Made by a program: the position numbers and the translations under genes. Below, piece by piece: positions 10,318 through 22,428 of a stretch of DNA of 64,000 nucleotides (within the stretch, counting starts at the first letter, position 1; every line of letters starts with the position of its first letter). Origin of the DNA: Neoechinorhynchus agilis (lineage: Eukaryota > Acanthocephala); NCBI GenBank assembly GCA_051530055.1, contig CM121342.1, forward strand, positions 5,518,001-5,582,000, read 5' to 3'. The notes under the pieces were generated by a model. It saw only the letters and a program-made list of their open reading frames with translations, was not told where the DNA came from and made no database searches.

Positions 10318-10961
10318 AATATCGGATATTAACTTTATCTTAATAATCATATAGGTTTTCAGGGAAGTTCAAATTGTTTGATATGTCGCGCATAGAGGAG
10401 AAATGTTAAGCTTTCGTATGCAAAAAGCTAAAAGTTGGGTTTTTGTAGGTTTTAATCGAAAAACCAGCGTTAGTTTACATTAAAATCCAATTTAATTCTT
10501 CTTGTTCTCCTATATTTCCCATTGAACACCGTAAAAATCCTCGTCTACTCGTTTCAAAGTATCTTTTTTTGCAAAGTTATCGCGTTTTTCATCTTTTATT
10601 CACTGGAATAAGCTTTGATTTGTTTTCCCCTTCACTTGCGTCCGGAGACTAATTTGAAATTTCATGGAGAATTGTATATTTATTTGGCGAGGATCTCAAA
10701 ATCCAACAGCAAACAACTGCAGCATAGATCTGATCCTTCTCTCTAGATAAGGAAAACTTGAAATCAACGCTCAATATTTCGGTTTCCCTCAAATTCTGCA
10801 TTTGTTCGTCAATTTCCTAAGCTCACATTGTTTCTCCTCAGCGAGGACCTCTTTTTGCCCTAATAAAAAACGCCAACGTACTCACTAACGTCTTGCTCGT
10901 ATTTCGCCCGTGTTTGTTTTATAGCAATTTTAGTTTAAAAAAACCCACCGATATTTCGAAG
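10318..10961. other. Intergenic, upstream of the UBR gene
   Basis: No gene recognised. Expected to hold the 5' flank of the UBR3-like gene. Immediately before its ATG the sequence is GATATTTCGAAG, a possible acceptor. Confidence 0.3.
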
Positions 10962-13900
10962 ATGATGTCCACTAATTCTGCTGATGAAGTAGGCCTATTT
11001 CCCCCGTCGTACTTCGCACTTCTTTGTTCAAGGCGTCCTCAGAATGCGATGAGTACCGAAATCCTAAATGGAATTCTACAGCATCCGGACACGACAGCCC
11101 GACTTAGTCTTTTAAAGGCCCAGCTTTGTGGAGGTTGGGTTTACTCAGGATATTCCCGTTGTTGTTCATCAGACGACTTAGACGAAGCCTTTGTTAGTCT
11201 GAGTGGATGTGGATCTATGGAGTCCAGTGTTCAAAAGCGACCTCGATCGCAGTGTATTTCCTTCATTGACAATGTCTTTTGCGCGTTCGTTGATCGACTA
11301 GCGAACGAGAAACAAATTTGTGGTAAGGTATGGGGACCGCAGGAGCCCGGCTATCGGTGTCATAGCTGTGAAATGAGTCAATTCGCTTGTCTTTGCACAA
11401 GTTGCTTCAATCAAGGAAACCATTTCCAACACGACTACACTGTATTTCATTCACCAGTCGGAGGTGTTTGCGATTGTGGAGATGATATTGCCTTCAAATC
11501 AGGAACGTTTTGTGCAAAACACGTCGTCGTGAGAAATCAGGAGTCTTCTAAGTTATCCGAACATGAGATGAATGCTTCACTCTTAACAGCAAAACCATTG
11601 TTGGCCATTTTAATGGAACGCATAGTTTGGAATCTTAGAATCATGCACTATTTTGATCTTAGCGATCACGAAGCTTCAATTGTAACGCTGAATCAAGAGT
11701 ATGTGGTGTTCAAGGTCGCAAAGGAACTTGGACCAAACTGTATTCCGTCTTGGTACAATTCGGATTTTCTTGAGAAACTTCACCACGGTTATTGTCTAAA
11801 CGCAGCAAATCTAAGCACCTCTACCGTTCTACAACACATTATAAAGCCGTGGTTCCGATGAGTTTTGTGGGTCATTCTAGTCGAGTTTCTTTAAATAGCC
11901 CATTTTAAAACCCCTCAAAAAGTCGTGCCACAAAAATAGTCCTTCGAAATTCGTTTTAAGGTTTCTAAGGACCCATGACAAGAGACAAATACATTTCCCA
12001 ATTCCAATCAAACGAATCTGAAATTGTGTTACTTTGTTGCCTGGAAATGAACGATTTGCTATTGAACTTTATATCAACGATTGCAAAGGACAGTTCTATT
12101 CTTGCGAAGGTGATATTGGATACCATGAATAGCAAGAGTGTTAGTTCGTTGGTTCCGCATTTGCTTGTAGATCGCATAGCTCGAACAACGGGTCAAGTGA
12201 CTCGATCCATCTCGAAATCCCATCTTTGTGGAACAGTACTAACCGAGTTCGTGTTCTGGTGCTGTATTACAAGATACCGAAACAATCTTAAGATGGTGCT
12301 GATCACTCTTGCTCTTCATCAGTGCAATAAGAAATCTCTGATCAAGGAGTACCTGGCAACCTATAGCCTCGCAAGTCGCATTCTTCACACAAGCCATGAC
12401 ATTGCAATGATGAACCGGATGATCCACTTCAGTGTAGCCATCTACTGCGACTTTTCACATTTCCACGATACAATGATATACTCCCAAATGATCGGAACAC
12501 TTCTAAACAGTCTTTGGATATCTCCTATTGAATGCGAGAACGGCTTAGTTGCTTGTCCAGTGCGATACGATTCTCGATCTAATAAAGATAAAGTGATTGA
12601 CTCTACTACTCATATGGTCCTTAACCATCTTCACCCTATGATTGAACTCTACTTAAGTTGGCAGGCATCCACTGAGATCATGATCGCCGTTTGCCATAAG
12701 ACGGCGGTTGAGGTATTTATAAGCCAACCGAGATTGTTTGGAATGTGGCTGGACGTTGTGACTAGATTGCAAGGAATGACTTACCTTCGGGAATCCGACT
12801 TAAGTGAATCCTCCGACTCGTCGCATACCGTCATTGATGGACTATCGACAACTGAGTCGAAGGTATCAATGACTGAACTTCATGTTTGTGGAAGTATTCT
12901 TGGATCAGTGGCTAGGACCATTAAGCGAAGTATCAGTAACGAAGAAGCGGCGATCGCTAATAACGGTTTCAGTATCCGAAATGATGATACTTTAAGCAAA
13001 TCGGTCGATATGTTATTCACGACGAACACACAAGGAGTTTTGTCTTTTAGAATGTGTTCATCGTTATGTGAAATGTTTAGCAGAGTCATTTGAATTCGTT
13101 CGCCCCCCCCCGAGATCAATTAGATCTTTAATCTTTGAAAGAGTTTTTAAGCATACATAATTTATAGTTTCTTCAACGATCCCATTCATCGGCGCTGGCC
13201 AATTTTTGGGCGAGGAACGAAGTCGATCTTGGATCTCCAGTCGCCGCGTTGATTCGTTTCCCCAAGTCCTTCAGGAGGAGGGCCAAGGTACGTTTCCACA
13301 CCGAAGGGGACAAAATGGTAATTTCGGATTAGCTCAATTTTCGAGATTAAATCGTTAACTTATTACAAAAACCATGTAATTTCGGGTTTTCTTTGGATTC
13401 AAATGACTTTGTGATTTACTTACCAGTAATCCAATCAACCCAGCAGTTTTGTTGTCTAACATCTTGCAGGTCCTAAATAACCTTGGCTCTTGGTTCAACA
13501 ACGTCGGTCTAACATGCAATCTTATTTCATCACACGAATCAGCTCGCATAGCAAATGTGAATCTTGACCTCTCAGTGACATTCCAACTCCCTCTACACCG
13601 AATCCTCTCAAATTTCTTATTTATTTTGATAGATCGCTTTCGGTTCTCGGCGAACCAGATATTTAAAGTCGTCCAAACACAAATGCATGCGGCCACACGA
13701 CTCCTGGAACTGATCATCGTTCATCCAGTTCAACTCCAGTACGCAATATCCCGATCCGAATCGAATCCCACAGTCAGTCAAAAGCATCGAAGAAGTTCTC
13801 TACTGTACATGTGCACGAAATCATTTGCTGGATCGCCATCGATTGATCGTGATCGATTTCTCATTCAAGCACTCTGTTCAACGCTCCCAACTGACATTGT

Positions 13901-16900
13901 CATGTACACTTTATTGAGAAGATTTCGAGTATTTGGCGATTACTTTGAAAAACCCGGTGACTTGATCGAATACTTTAACGAATTGAACAATGACGACTCA
14001 CGCTTTTCATCGCGAATCCATTGTGAATTGCTTGAATCACTGATGTGTTTTATCGCTCAATTGCTGGCTGTTAGTATCTCACTGGATCCAATGGATCCAG
14101 AAACGCTGACAAAAGAAGCCATTGCAATTTTATGCATTGAAAACAAATCGTTTTCGGAAATAGAGAACTCATTACCTGCATACACACGAAACTCACGATG
14201 CAGAACCATTCTGTGCTCGGTGATTAAATCGATTGCGGAATTCATTCCACCTGAAATCGTTGATGGGAAACCTCGTCCTGGATACTTTAGGCTCAATGAC
14301 AACAGTCGATATTTCGATCCCCTTTTCGTTATGTACCGAAGTATTCTCAGACCTGAATGGTATCTGAAAGCAATGGCTCATTATGTGAAATGGATTAGGA
14401 AAGTGAGACCGGATATCCCGGAATCTGTTCTTAGGAAACTATGGCCTCCACTTTGCACCCAAAACGTGAATACGGACTGTAACAGACTTGTAGAATCTCG
14501 ATTCCTCCATCAATTCATCTATCTTCTTCTTCGATCGTATTTGAAATGTGATAAGATTGGCGAACGTACACTCAATTTCTGTGTGTACTTGCTAAGAATT
14601 GGTCTAGAATCAAAGATAACTCGTGACAATGAAGAACCGTCCTTAAAATGTATCTATAAAACGAATGATTTATCGACTAATGTATTTATGCCCGTTAAAG
14701 ATTTAATGTTTACCGAATCTTCACATGAGCGATGTTCTGAGCCAACTTGTATACGATGCAAAGCAAACAAGTCTACAAAAATAGAAGTGTTTGATGCAAA
14801 CAACGATTTAAAAGAAACCAGCATTGCAAGTTTTCTTATTGAAATTCTAAATAAAGACAGTCAACATGGAACAACCAAGGCCGTTCTCAGATTATCGGAC
14901 CGACAACGCGTCCTAAAGCTCATCGAAAGTGAGCATCTTATTGAAATTGAGAATGGAATTTGTGTTGGAACGGAAATTGCGCACATTGCAACTCTACTAA
15001 GACTTATTCGTAAACTCGGAGAGAGTCAATTTCAGTATTGGCTTAGTCAATTATCTGACAAACCCGTACCTAAGACTTCGATTGTGGCCGAAAATGCCAT
15101 CAAGGATAAGATAAGAGAAGAGTTTATTAAAAAACAACTCCAGTTCGCTCAAACCGTCGTTGGGCCAATTGTGAACAATGTTAACGGCGAATTCGATCGA
15201 TATTGTGTCATTTGCCGCGAGGATTGCTCAGATCTACCACTGGGACTTGTTTCTTACAACCAACGAACAGACGTGGCTTCGAGGCAATTCGTCAGTTTAA
15301 CTCCAAGGGATAATCAGGAATACGACTGTGTAGACACGGCCTACGCTAAATTATTGCAAGATTTCACAAAAAACGCGGTTTTACTGCGAGTTCTCAGTGA
15401 AGATTTGAAGCTCAAATTGGCCAAATTCGCTACCCTGAGACTAAAAACGCTTAGTTCAAATGAGGAGTATTCAAAAAAGTCAGAATCCTCAATCGACGTC
15501 GGCATCCATGAAACCGCATTTAATTCAACGGAAATCACCGTTACAGATGGATCTTTGGTGACAACACAAACGTTGAAAGTAGAAAATGACAGTTCGGCGA
15601 TCGATACTACCGAAAATCTTTCAAATGATCACGCGGAACATGATGATAATCCAGTGAAAGGTCAAAAAGTGGCTCATTTGTCAAATGCAAACTTCAACGA
15701 TTACAATTATTTTCAATCCTGTGGCCATTTTGCTCATCTAAAATGTATAAGTGGTCATTCCGATGGACTTACGGATTTTGAGTGCCCCGTCTGTCGAAGA
15801 CGATGCAACTCCATTATTCCTATGATAGGCAAGAGTCTCGAACACAAATCCAAGGAAATTGCATTGGATTTTGTAGATCGCGCTATGCCTAATATTCATT
15901 GGAATGATATGAGTTTTGTAGAGTTTTTAAGAGCTCAACTGGAATCAGATTTATTGGGAGATTTTAGAAGAAGGTCGTATAAATCAACGAGGATTATAGG
16001 AGAATGTGTTAATATTTTCCGAAGTCTTCTTAATCGACAATCGGTACATTTCAATTATTTATTGTCTAGTCTGGAGTTGCGCTCGTCGTTGGAGTCATCT
16101 TATATCCCGATTCTCTTCTACGACCCATTGATAGTAATGATTAATTTGATTCTGTTTGGAACAAAATCTCCATCCGAAACACTCGATGAGAATGTTCAGT
16201 CTGTGTTTGAACTTAGCTTATCTCAAGCGATGATTGCGATTTCATTGGCGGGTAATAGAAATGAAGTGGATACTTGCGATGAGGTGAGCCGATGTCTCGA
16301 AAGGATCACTACCGAGCTCAAAAGTTGTGGATTTCCGATCAAGGAATCACTACGAAAACCGATCAACCTCAAACATATAATGATGGTTCTTCAACATAAA
16401 ATAGTGAGGGGTTTAGCTTTCCTAAGGCTTTCAATTATGGACCCGACGAATCCACCATCTTCAATTGTTTATTTAATTAATAAGTCGAACACCATTGATC
16501 AGACCGATCAGCCGATTGAATCATTTGCAGAATTATGTGAATGGATTGGTGTGAATGAAACAGAGGCGTGGGACGGAGACAAACTAAGCGTTAAATGCAG
16601 ATTTTGGATTGATCAAGTTTTTGAAGGGCGACACGATGCGTCCATGTACTACACTCTGATTGGTGCAGTTTGTAATTTTGAAGGATTTGCATGTCGAACT
16701 CTTCTTCAACCGAATTTAATGCCTCTTCCTGCACGTCTAAATACTCTTCACAAACAAGTGGCTTTATTCACTTGTCCTGACTGCCGTTCGATGCCCTTTA
16801 CGAATCATCTTAAATATCGACCGGATGATATTAAGGTTTGCCTTCTATGCTCCATTGCGTACGCTTCTTCAGGCAGTGATTGTGCGGAAATCACGTGCTG

Positions 16901-17189
16901 TGAGAAAATAAGGCGAAAATGGGCAATGCATTCAAGAACTGGGTTGTGTAATAATAAACATTTAGGCTTAGAGATGAACTTAAGGAATTCGATTGTCAGA
17001 ATTTATGGAAACGATGGATCTTCATATGAATGGGGTGGACTCTATCTGGACGAAAATGGAGAAGAAGATGTGGAATTAGGAAGGGGAAGACCACTTATTT
17101 TGAACGAAAAAAGATTTATGTACTTGCAAGAACACTGGATTAATGTTACACTCAATGCTACTTCATCGACGACTACTGATGATGGTTGA
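10962..17189 (+). CDS. UBR3: UBR-box E3 ubiquitin ligase, UBR3-like
   Basis: Three long open blocks (10962 to about 11855, about 11970 to 13090, 13470-17189) total about 1900 residues, the size of UBR3 (human about 1,890). The UBR box is at 11318-11523 (about residues 119-187): CGKVWG, CHSC, CTSC, GNHFQHDY, CDCGDD and CAKH. GNH..HDY..F.S..GG resembles UBR3 more than UBR1/UBR2. A RING-type domain starts with YCVICRED (15204) and, after a long insert, ends with CGHFAHLKC and ECPVCRRRC (15720-15810). A Cys-rich C-terminal cap follows (CPDCRSMPF, CLLC, CC near 16780-16910). The family ubiquitinates substrates with the E2 UBE2A/B. The third block starts after a clear acceptor (TCTTGCAG at 13469, phase 0). 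The donors of the two introns are weak by eye. A LINE-like fragment sits in the second intron. ATG at 10962 gives MMSTNSADEVG. Confidence 0.88.
13184..13320 (-). mobile_element. Non-LTR-retrotransposon-like reverse transcriptase C-terminal fragment
   Basis: The minus strand reads HFVPFGVET, then in another frame LALLLKDLGKRINAATGDPR and FLAQKLASAD. This is the conserved tail of an animal reverse transcriptase family, and the same tail is seen more fully at 43.4 kb. It lies in the second intron of the UBR3-like gene, in antisense. A near-identical plus-strand copy is at 53.7 kb. It is an old fragment without coding function. Confidence 0.7.
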
Positions 17190-18295
17190 TCTGCAGAAGT
17201 CGTATTAAATCCTTTTTTCTCATCAATTTATGTTTCGTGGAAGGCGTTTTTTTCTTTGAACGCTCATCATTATTACGACAAATATAGCTTTTTTTATAGC
17301 AAAATTATCCAGTTTGCAAAAAAAACGAACTTGAGAAAAAATAGACTGATGAAGAAAACAAATTCAATCTATTGGCTGGATCAGTCGAAAGCGTTTCCTC
17401 TCGTTGCACAGCCAGACTTTAAAAAAGGTTAAAATAAATCTATATCAATTTTCATCATAAAACGTTAATTGAACGCATTATTAAGATCTAGGCTTTATAA
17501 TGGATTTACAATGACGTGAAATTTGAAATGGTGACCTTAATAGGTTAGAAGCGAAAGCTACTTGCTACTCTCGAATGATCGATGTGATGATATTTAAGAA
17601 TACGTACAAGGACATTAAAGTAAAAGATACTTTGGAATATTTTTTAGATAAATCAACAATTGCACATTTTATATTGATTGAATTACTCAATTTGTTGTCT
17701 TCAAATGTTATGTTTGTTCGGCAGCTTTCTTGATGGCCGCGTTGGGTCGCCCCGCGCTGATTCGCTGCAACAGGAAGCATTTTTTTTCGTTGATTTATAC
17801 CCAGTATTTCGTTGTTGTCTTTGTATATTTTTTAAATTGAATTCATATAAACTTCGATTCGGTTTCTTTTAAGCATTAATGTATATTGCGGATTATGTCA
17901 TGACGGTCTCACATCAATGATAATTAAATATTTTATTGCCTCCTTCATCTAATTTTGACAAACTTGGTCACGGCAATATTAGCAACTGCGAAGCGTTTCT
18001 CTATATTAGTAAAGAGAGATACCGAATTCTCGTACACGCGTTAATTCGGTTTGTTTTCGCTGCGTCCACCAATGATTGATCGAGCAATCAGACTTTTTTC
18101 ACGTTCCATCTCTCCTGAGATTGCTTGTTAATCACAATATGCAATCATTAGACTGTCATGAGACATTTAATCATTTCGTATGTTTGCCGAGAATGCCGAA
18201 CTAGATTGTGGTTGGAAGAAGATATGCGATCAATCACCGTTTATATTCCTAATTAAATTCTGACAAGTTCTTTCCATAATCTGCGAACCAATCAA
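17190..18295. other. Intergenic between the UBR3-like gene and engrailed
   Basis: AT-rich with several poly-A/T runs. AATAAA at about 17430 is a candidate polyadenylation signal. Short open frames near 17565-17872 show no motif. As the upstream flank of a developmental homeobox gene it may contain enhancer elements, but none can be named from sequence. Confidence 0.3.
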
Positions 18296-19621
18296 ATGCC
18301 GACACGCTATAACGAGAAGAGATATTACTACACGAGCACTTTTAGAGCAACATGCCAAGAGTTCTTCAGTATAGATATAAATCGTCGAACAGCTTTGGGA
18401 TTGAAAAGAGTGGTTCCTTTTTTGATGACAGGGACAAAGAGACGACCATCATTCCTGATCGATGATATACTTAGAAACCACAATGATGACCATAAAATCT
18501 CCGCCGCTCAATCAACTTTGGGCTCTTTTAAACGACCAAAAATCGAAGATAACGAAGAACGGAGAGGTATAACGCTCCTGGCAGCGCAACAATCCTCCTC
18601 CTCCCAACTACTTAATCTCCCATCTTGGATATTTTGTACAAGGTATTCTGACCGACCTGGCTCAGGTAATTAAAAAAAGAATATCATCAGGAAAATTTTT
18701 CGAGTTCCAAATTCTTACACAATTTCTTCTTCACCTACTTGTTTCAAAAACTTTTATTGCATTACAGTGATCGATTTGTTGAATAACGACGAACAGCGGA
18801 GATTCAGACCCAAGCTTAGTAGCACTCCGTTAATATATCCAAGTATTCTAACATCAGGTACGTTCTTGGCGATCCATAGTTTAATGGAGAAAATCTTGAA
18901 GAATTTCAAGCTGCGCACAACTTCATTGGTCCATTTGTTATGTATTTTCCAAAAAACCTAATGGTTTAGTGTTCTTTAGCCAATCAGGATCTTTGCCACG
19001 TGCGCGCTAAGTCACCGATTCGTCATTATGAATAGAACTCCTCTTTTTTTCCCATAGAGTGGTGAAAAAAATTAATCTTTGAGGGCGGTGAATTTAATTG
19101 GGTAGTATAGTTAAAAGCCTAAAAAATATAGCAGTTTGAAACAAGTAGCCATATTAGAAAATCTATTTTGTTTACGAAGCGAAAAACAATTTTTTTACGA
19201 TTCGGGTTTTTTTCACAACCAAAGTCTGAAAATCCACGAAACTGTTCTTTTTTTTCAGATTAGAAGCGAAAATGAAGTTTGAAGAGCACATTTTTATTTG
19301 TACGTCTCTAGAAATCTTTTTTTTTGCTGTTGCCATTTAGGCCAAAGGTCGAAGAGATCGAAAAATCGTAATGGTGATAACAATCACGGTACAGTTGAAA
19401 CAAAACGACCACGAACGGCATTTAATTACCACCAACTAAATAGACTTCGTGAGGAGTTCAATCGTTGTCCGTACTTGACAAGCGATCGTAGATTCGTCCT
19501 TGCGAGAGATTTATGCTTAAACGAGTCTCAAATTAAGATATGGTTCCAGAATAAGCGGGCAAAAGTAAAGAAGGCTTCATCTGGCCAATCGAATGATTGT
19601 ATTAAACCCAAGAGTGAATGA
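18296..19621 (+). CDS. en: Engrailed homeodomain transcription factor
   Basis: Three exons: 18296-18665, about 18768-18858, and about 19341-19621, all joined in phase 1. An EH1 repressor motif (PSFLIDDIL, FxIxxIL type, recruits Groucho) lies in exon 1. An EH2 motif ([15 protein letters not shown]), the hexapeptide-like region that binds Exd/Pbx, ends the same exon. Exon 3 encodes the homeodomain, [18 protein letters not shown] through [15 protein letters not shown], with Gln at position 50. It acts in the nucleus in segment, neural and boundary patterning. ATG at 18296 gives 43 residues before an alternative in-frame ATG at 18425 that starts right before EH1; either could be used. The protein is short (about 250 residues), with only about 15 residues after the homeodomain and no recognisable EH5. 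No acceptor-like AG precedes either ATG. Confidence 0.92.
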
Positions 19622-19896
19622 TAAGAGTGCACAAAATTTTTTTAGGTTCAGTGTGTGTTTTTCACAATAATTTTCAGCAATAAGCGAGAGCATCTTCTTT
19701 TTCTTCAAATTCGACGTTCTTTTTAAGAAGGAGAGACGAAAAAAATCGACTTTGAACTGGGAAATTGTTGCTAACAAAATACTCGGTTGTTTTTTGCGAC
19801 CAAAAATAGACACAACAATCGATATTTTATTTTAAATCCATTGATTTCGGTTATATTGCTATGCTTTCGATGAGCCTAAACATTCACACAGAGAAA

Positions 19897-21822
19897 TCAC
19901 GAATAAAGTTTCAGTGCGTAAAATGCTGATTTCAAGGACCTACTTTTCTTTGACCACCATTTTTTTACTCTTTCCCAAATAGACAACTTTTGCGGCCCAA
20001 AGTTTTCTAACCTTATTTTTGGACTGACTCTCCAATAAAACGCGACCTCACCTTTTAGATCAGGTTCTTCTTGTTCCACATTTACTGTACCATCCATGCC
20101 ACCTCCAAAAAACGAGTTCAACTCGTGCCTTGCAAATTGGTTCATCAGAGACTTTTGTTCGTCGGACAACCGTCTATAAATGAACATTTGAACAACGTTA
20201 GATCACACAATGGAAACCTGGGCGTTTTAATTTTTATATGGACGTAATGGTCTCCGTGGCCAGGTGAGTTTAGTCGTCGAATACCACGTCCACGGGAACA
20301 GATCGTTTGATGTGAGTCGGTCAAAGATGGGATATTCACTGAGTAGTCTTCGTAGACGCCTTTAACATTGACGGCACCACCCAGTACGGCTTGACTGATC
20401 GTTATGGTGACTTCCGAATGAACATCATCGCCTTCCCGTCTAAATAGCTCACTATTTTTTACCTTACATTGACGAAAATAAATTAAACAGTAAAAAGAAA
20501 TGGAAAACTAACGTGGATAGTGACAAATACGTCGTTTCCTCGAAGTTTCATCACTAATGTTTGCCGATCACGAACGCCTAAGAATTTGTGGGTTTTTGCG
20601 AAATTAACAGAGTAAGCTAACCGGCCGGAATGGAGACATCGAATCTCTCCGTTTGGTACCGACTTCCTTGGCCTTTGCAACCATAACATGGCCGCGTAAT
20701 TCGAGATCCTTTGCCAAGACACGACCTACAAGTGGTCATCATAAAATGTGGTCCAGTTTGAATCGTTTCCTGAATTCAGAAAAGTCACACACACACACAA
20801 ATATGAGACATCTCACCATTCCTCGTCCTCCACAAGTACTACATTTCTCAGCTTTTGAACCTGGTTGACACCGTGAACCATTACAAATGGAACATGTTGT
20901 GAGGATGTCTACAGCCAACTGCTTCCGAATTCCTTTGACCGCTTCGTCAAACGTGAGATTGAGGTCGAATTCAGATTGAAGTACTCGAGGTCCTTGCTGA
21001 TGTTTCGTCGATGAATCAAAACCAAATGCAGCACTAGTCCAATCGCCAAAAGCACTCGAACCAAAGGTGTCTTGAAAGATCTTCCTAAATCGAATCACTT
21101 TGAAGATTTTGATTCTCCACACACACACACCAAAAAAACTAACCTAAACAACTCCTCAGCGTCAACGTTTCCATGAAACACAAACTCTTCGTTTCCGCGT
21201 CCACTCGGATACTGTTTTGACCAGGAGGAGGAGGAACTTCCGGAAAATGACGATTTGGCGTGTCGTAATTGATCGTATTGGAATCGTTTATCATTATCGC
21301 TCAGAACCTGGCAGCCAATTAGAACATTATTGGGAATGGGGTCCAATCACCTCGTAGGCTTCGGCTACTTCTTGAAACTTTTTAGCCGCTTCTGGGTTAT
21401 TTTTGTTCACATCCGGATGATACTTCTTTGCTAACTTACAGAAATCAAAAACCACCAAGGAGGTAATTTAAGCAGCAAAAAGGAGAGAAAACCTCAATGT
21501 AGGCTTTCTTGATAGTCTTAAGATCCGCGTCTTTATTAACATTGAGGACTTTGTAGTAATCGATTGAAGTTGATCCTCGATAAACGTACTCACCAGCACC
21601 CAATAATCGTCGTTGATCTTAACAACAACAAATTCGAAAAAAAAGAAGTCTAAAACTCTTACCCCGATTGAGCGGCTTATCGATTGTTACAAGTAATGTC
21701 TTCGATAAAAATGACAAGTAACCAATTGATCGATTAGACATTACGCTCGATTCGGAAATCAATAGTTGTAGTGAGCTTCCAAGAAGTTTCGGAGCTCTTC
21801 GACTCAACGAATAAAAGACCAT
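19897..21822 (-). CDS. DNAJA3: Mitochondrial DnaJ co-chaperone DNAJA3/Tid1
   Basis: ATG at 21822 follows TTTGTTTCAG, an acceptor-like site 5 bases upstream. The first exon is Ser/Arg/Leu-rich ([18 protein letters not shown]), suiting a mitochondrial presequence. The J domain follows ([21 protein letters not shown], then AKKYHPDVN), then a Gly/Ser/Phe-rich linker. The zinc-finger region has four CxxCxGxG-type repeats ([16 protein letters not shown], a CLGKG-containing one and CYGCKGQG), and a C-terminal substrate domain follows. The tail ([17 protein letters not shown]) matches the Tid1 end. It stimulates mitochondrial Hsp70. At least six short introns. It converges with engrailed: the 3' ends are about 275 bp apart. 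Confidence 0.92.
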
Positions 21823-22428
21823 CGGTCTGAAACAAAAATCCAATGACGTCACACACACACAATCGGTTTGTTGGTATTCGAAATCAACGTGTGAAAAACA
21901 CAAGAAACCATTAAATATGCAAGGTTTTTTTTCTCAATGATTTCTAATTTTGTCGACGGGAACAAAAACTTGCGATTCTTCCGGTTCTAAATTAAATATC
22001 GCAATTTCGCACAAATGCACTCAAAAAAATATGGATGCGTTCAACGTTTGCGCTGCTTCGCTACTTTTCTCTTTTTTCGTGTAAGTTTTTAAATATGTGT
22101 GAGTTTTGGTCAAGGGATTATTTTTTAGGTCTAACCCCGAATTATTTTATCGGTATTTTGTGTGTTTGTTTGAATTTTAAGATTTTTCTTGTACGTTGGA
22201 TTAGATCTTTTTTCGCCTAAAATTTTATCAATTCTCTCTCCCTCAAAAAAGATTAAAATTCGTTTACTTTCATGGAGACAACAAAAAGGTTTAAGGACGC
22301 ATGACGTCATGCGCGCGACTTTAAAAGATCCACATTCGCGGTTTCTTCCACGGACGATTCAGATCCTCTCTGATTCTCTAGCGCGCAGTGCCTCAAATTC
22401 GTCCCAGCGCTTCATTTTAGACAAACGA
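21823..22428. promoter_or_regulatory. Shared divergent 5' region of DNAJA3 and MTA
   Basis: About 600 bp between two divergently oriented start codons, containing T-rich stretches and TGACGTCA near 22310, a palindromic CRE/ATF site (GCATGACGTCATGC). The MTA ATG follows CTTCATTTTAG 8 bases upstream, an acceptor-like site. Confidence 0.4.

Noticed and set aside
17565-17872. Short open frames downstream of the UBR3-like gene
   Set aside because: They overlap on opposite strands and have no motif or codon signal.
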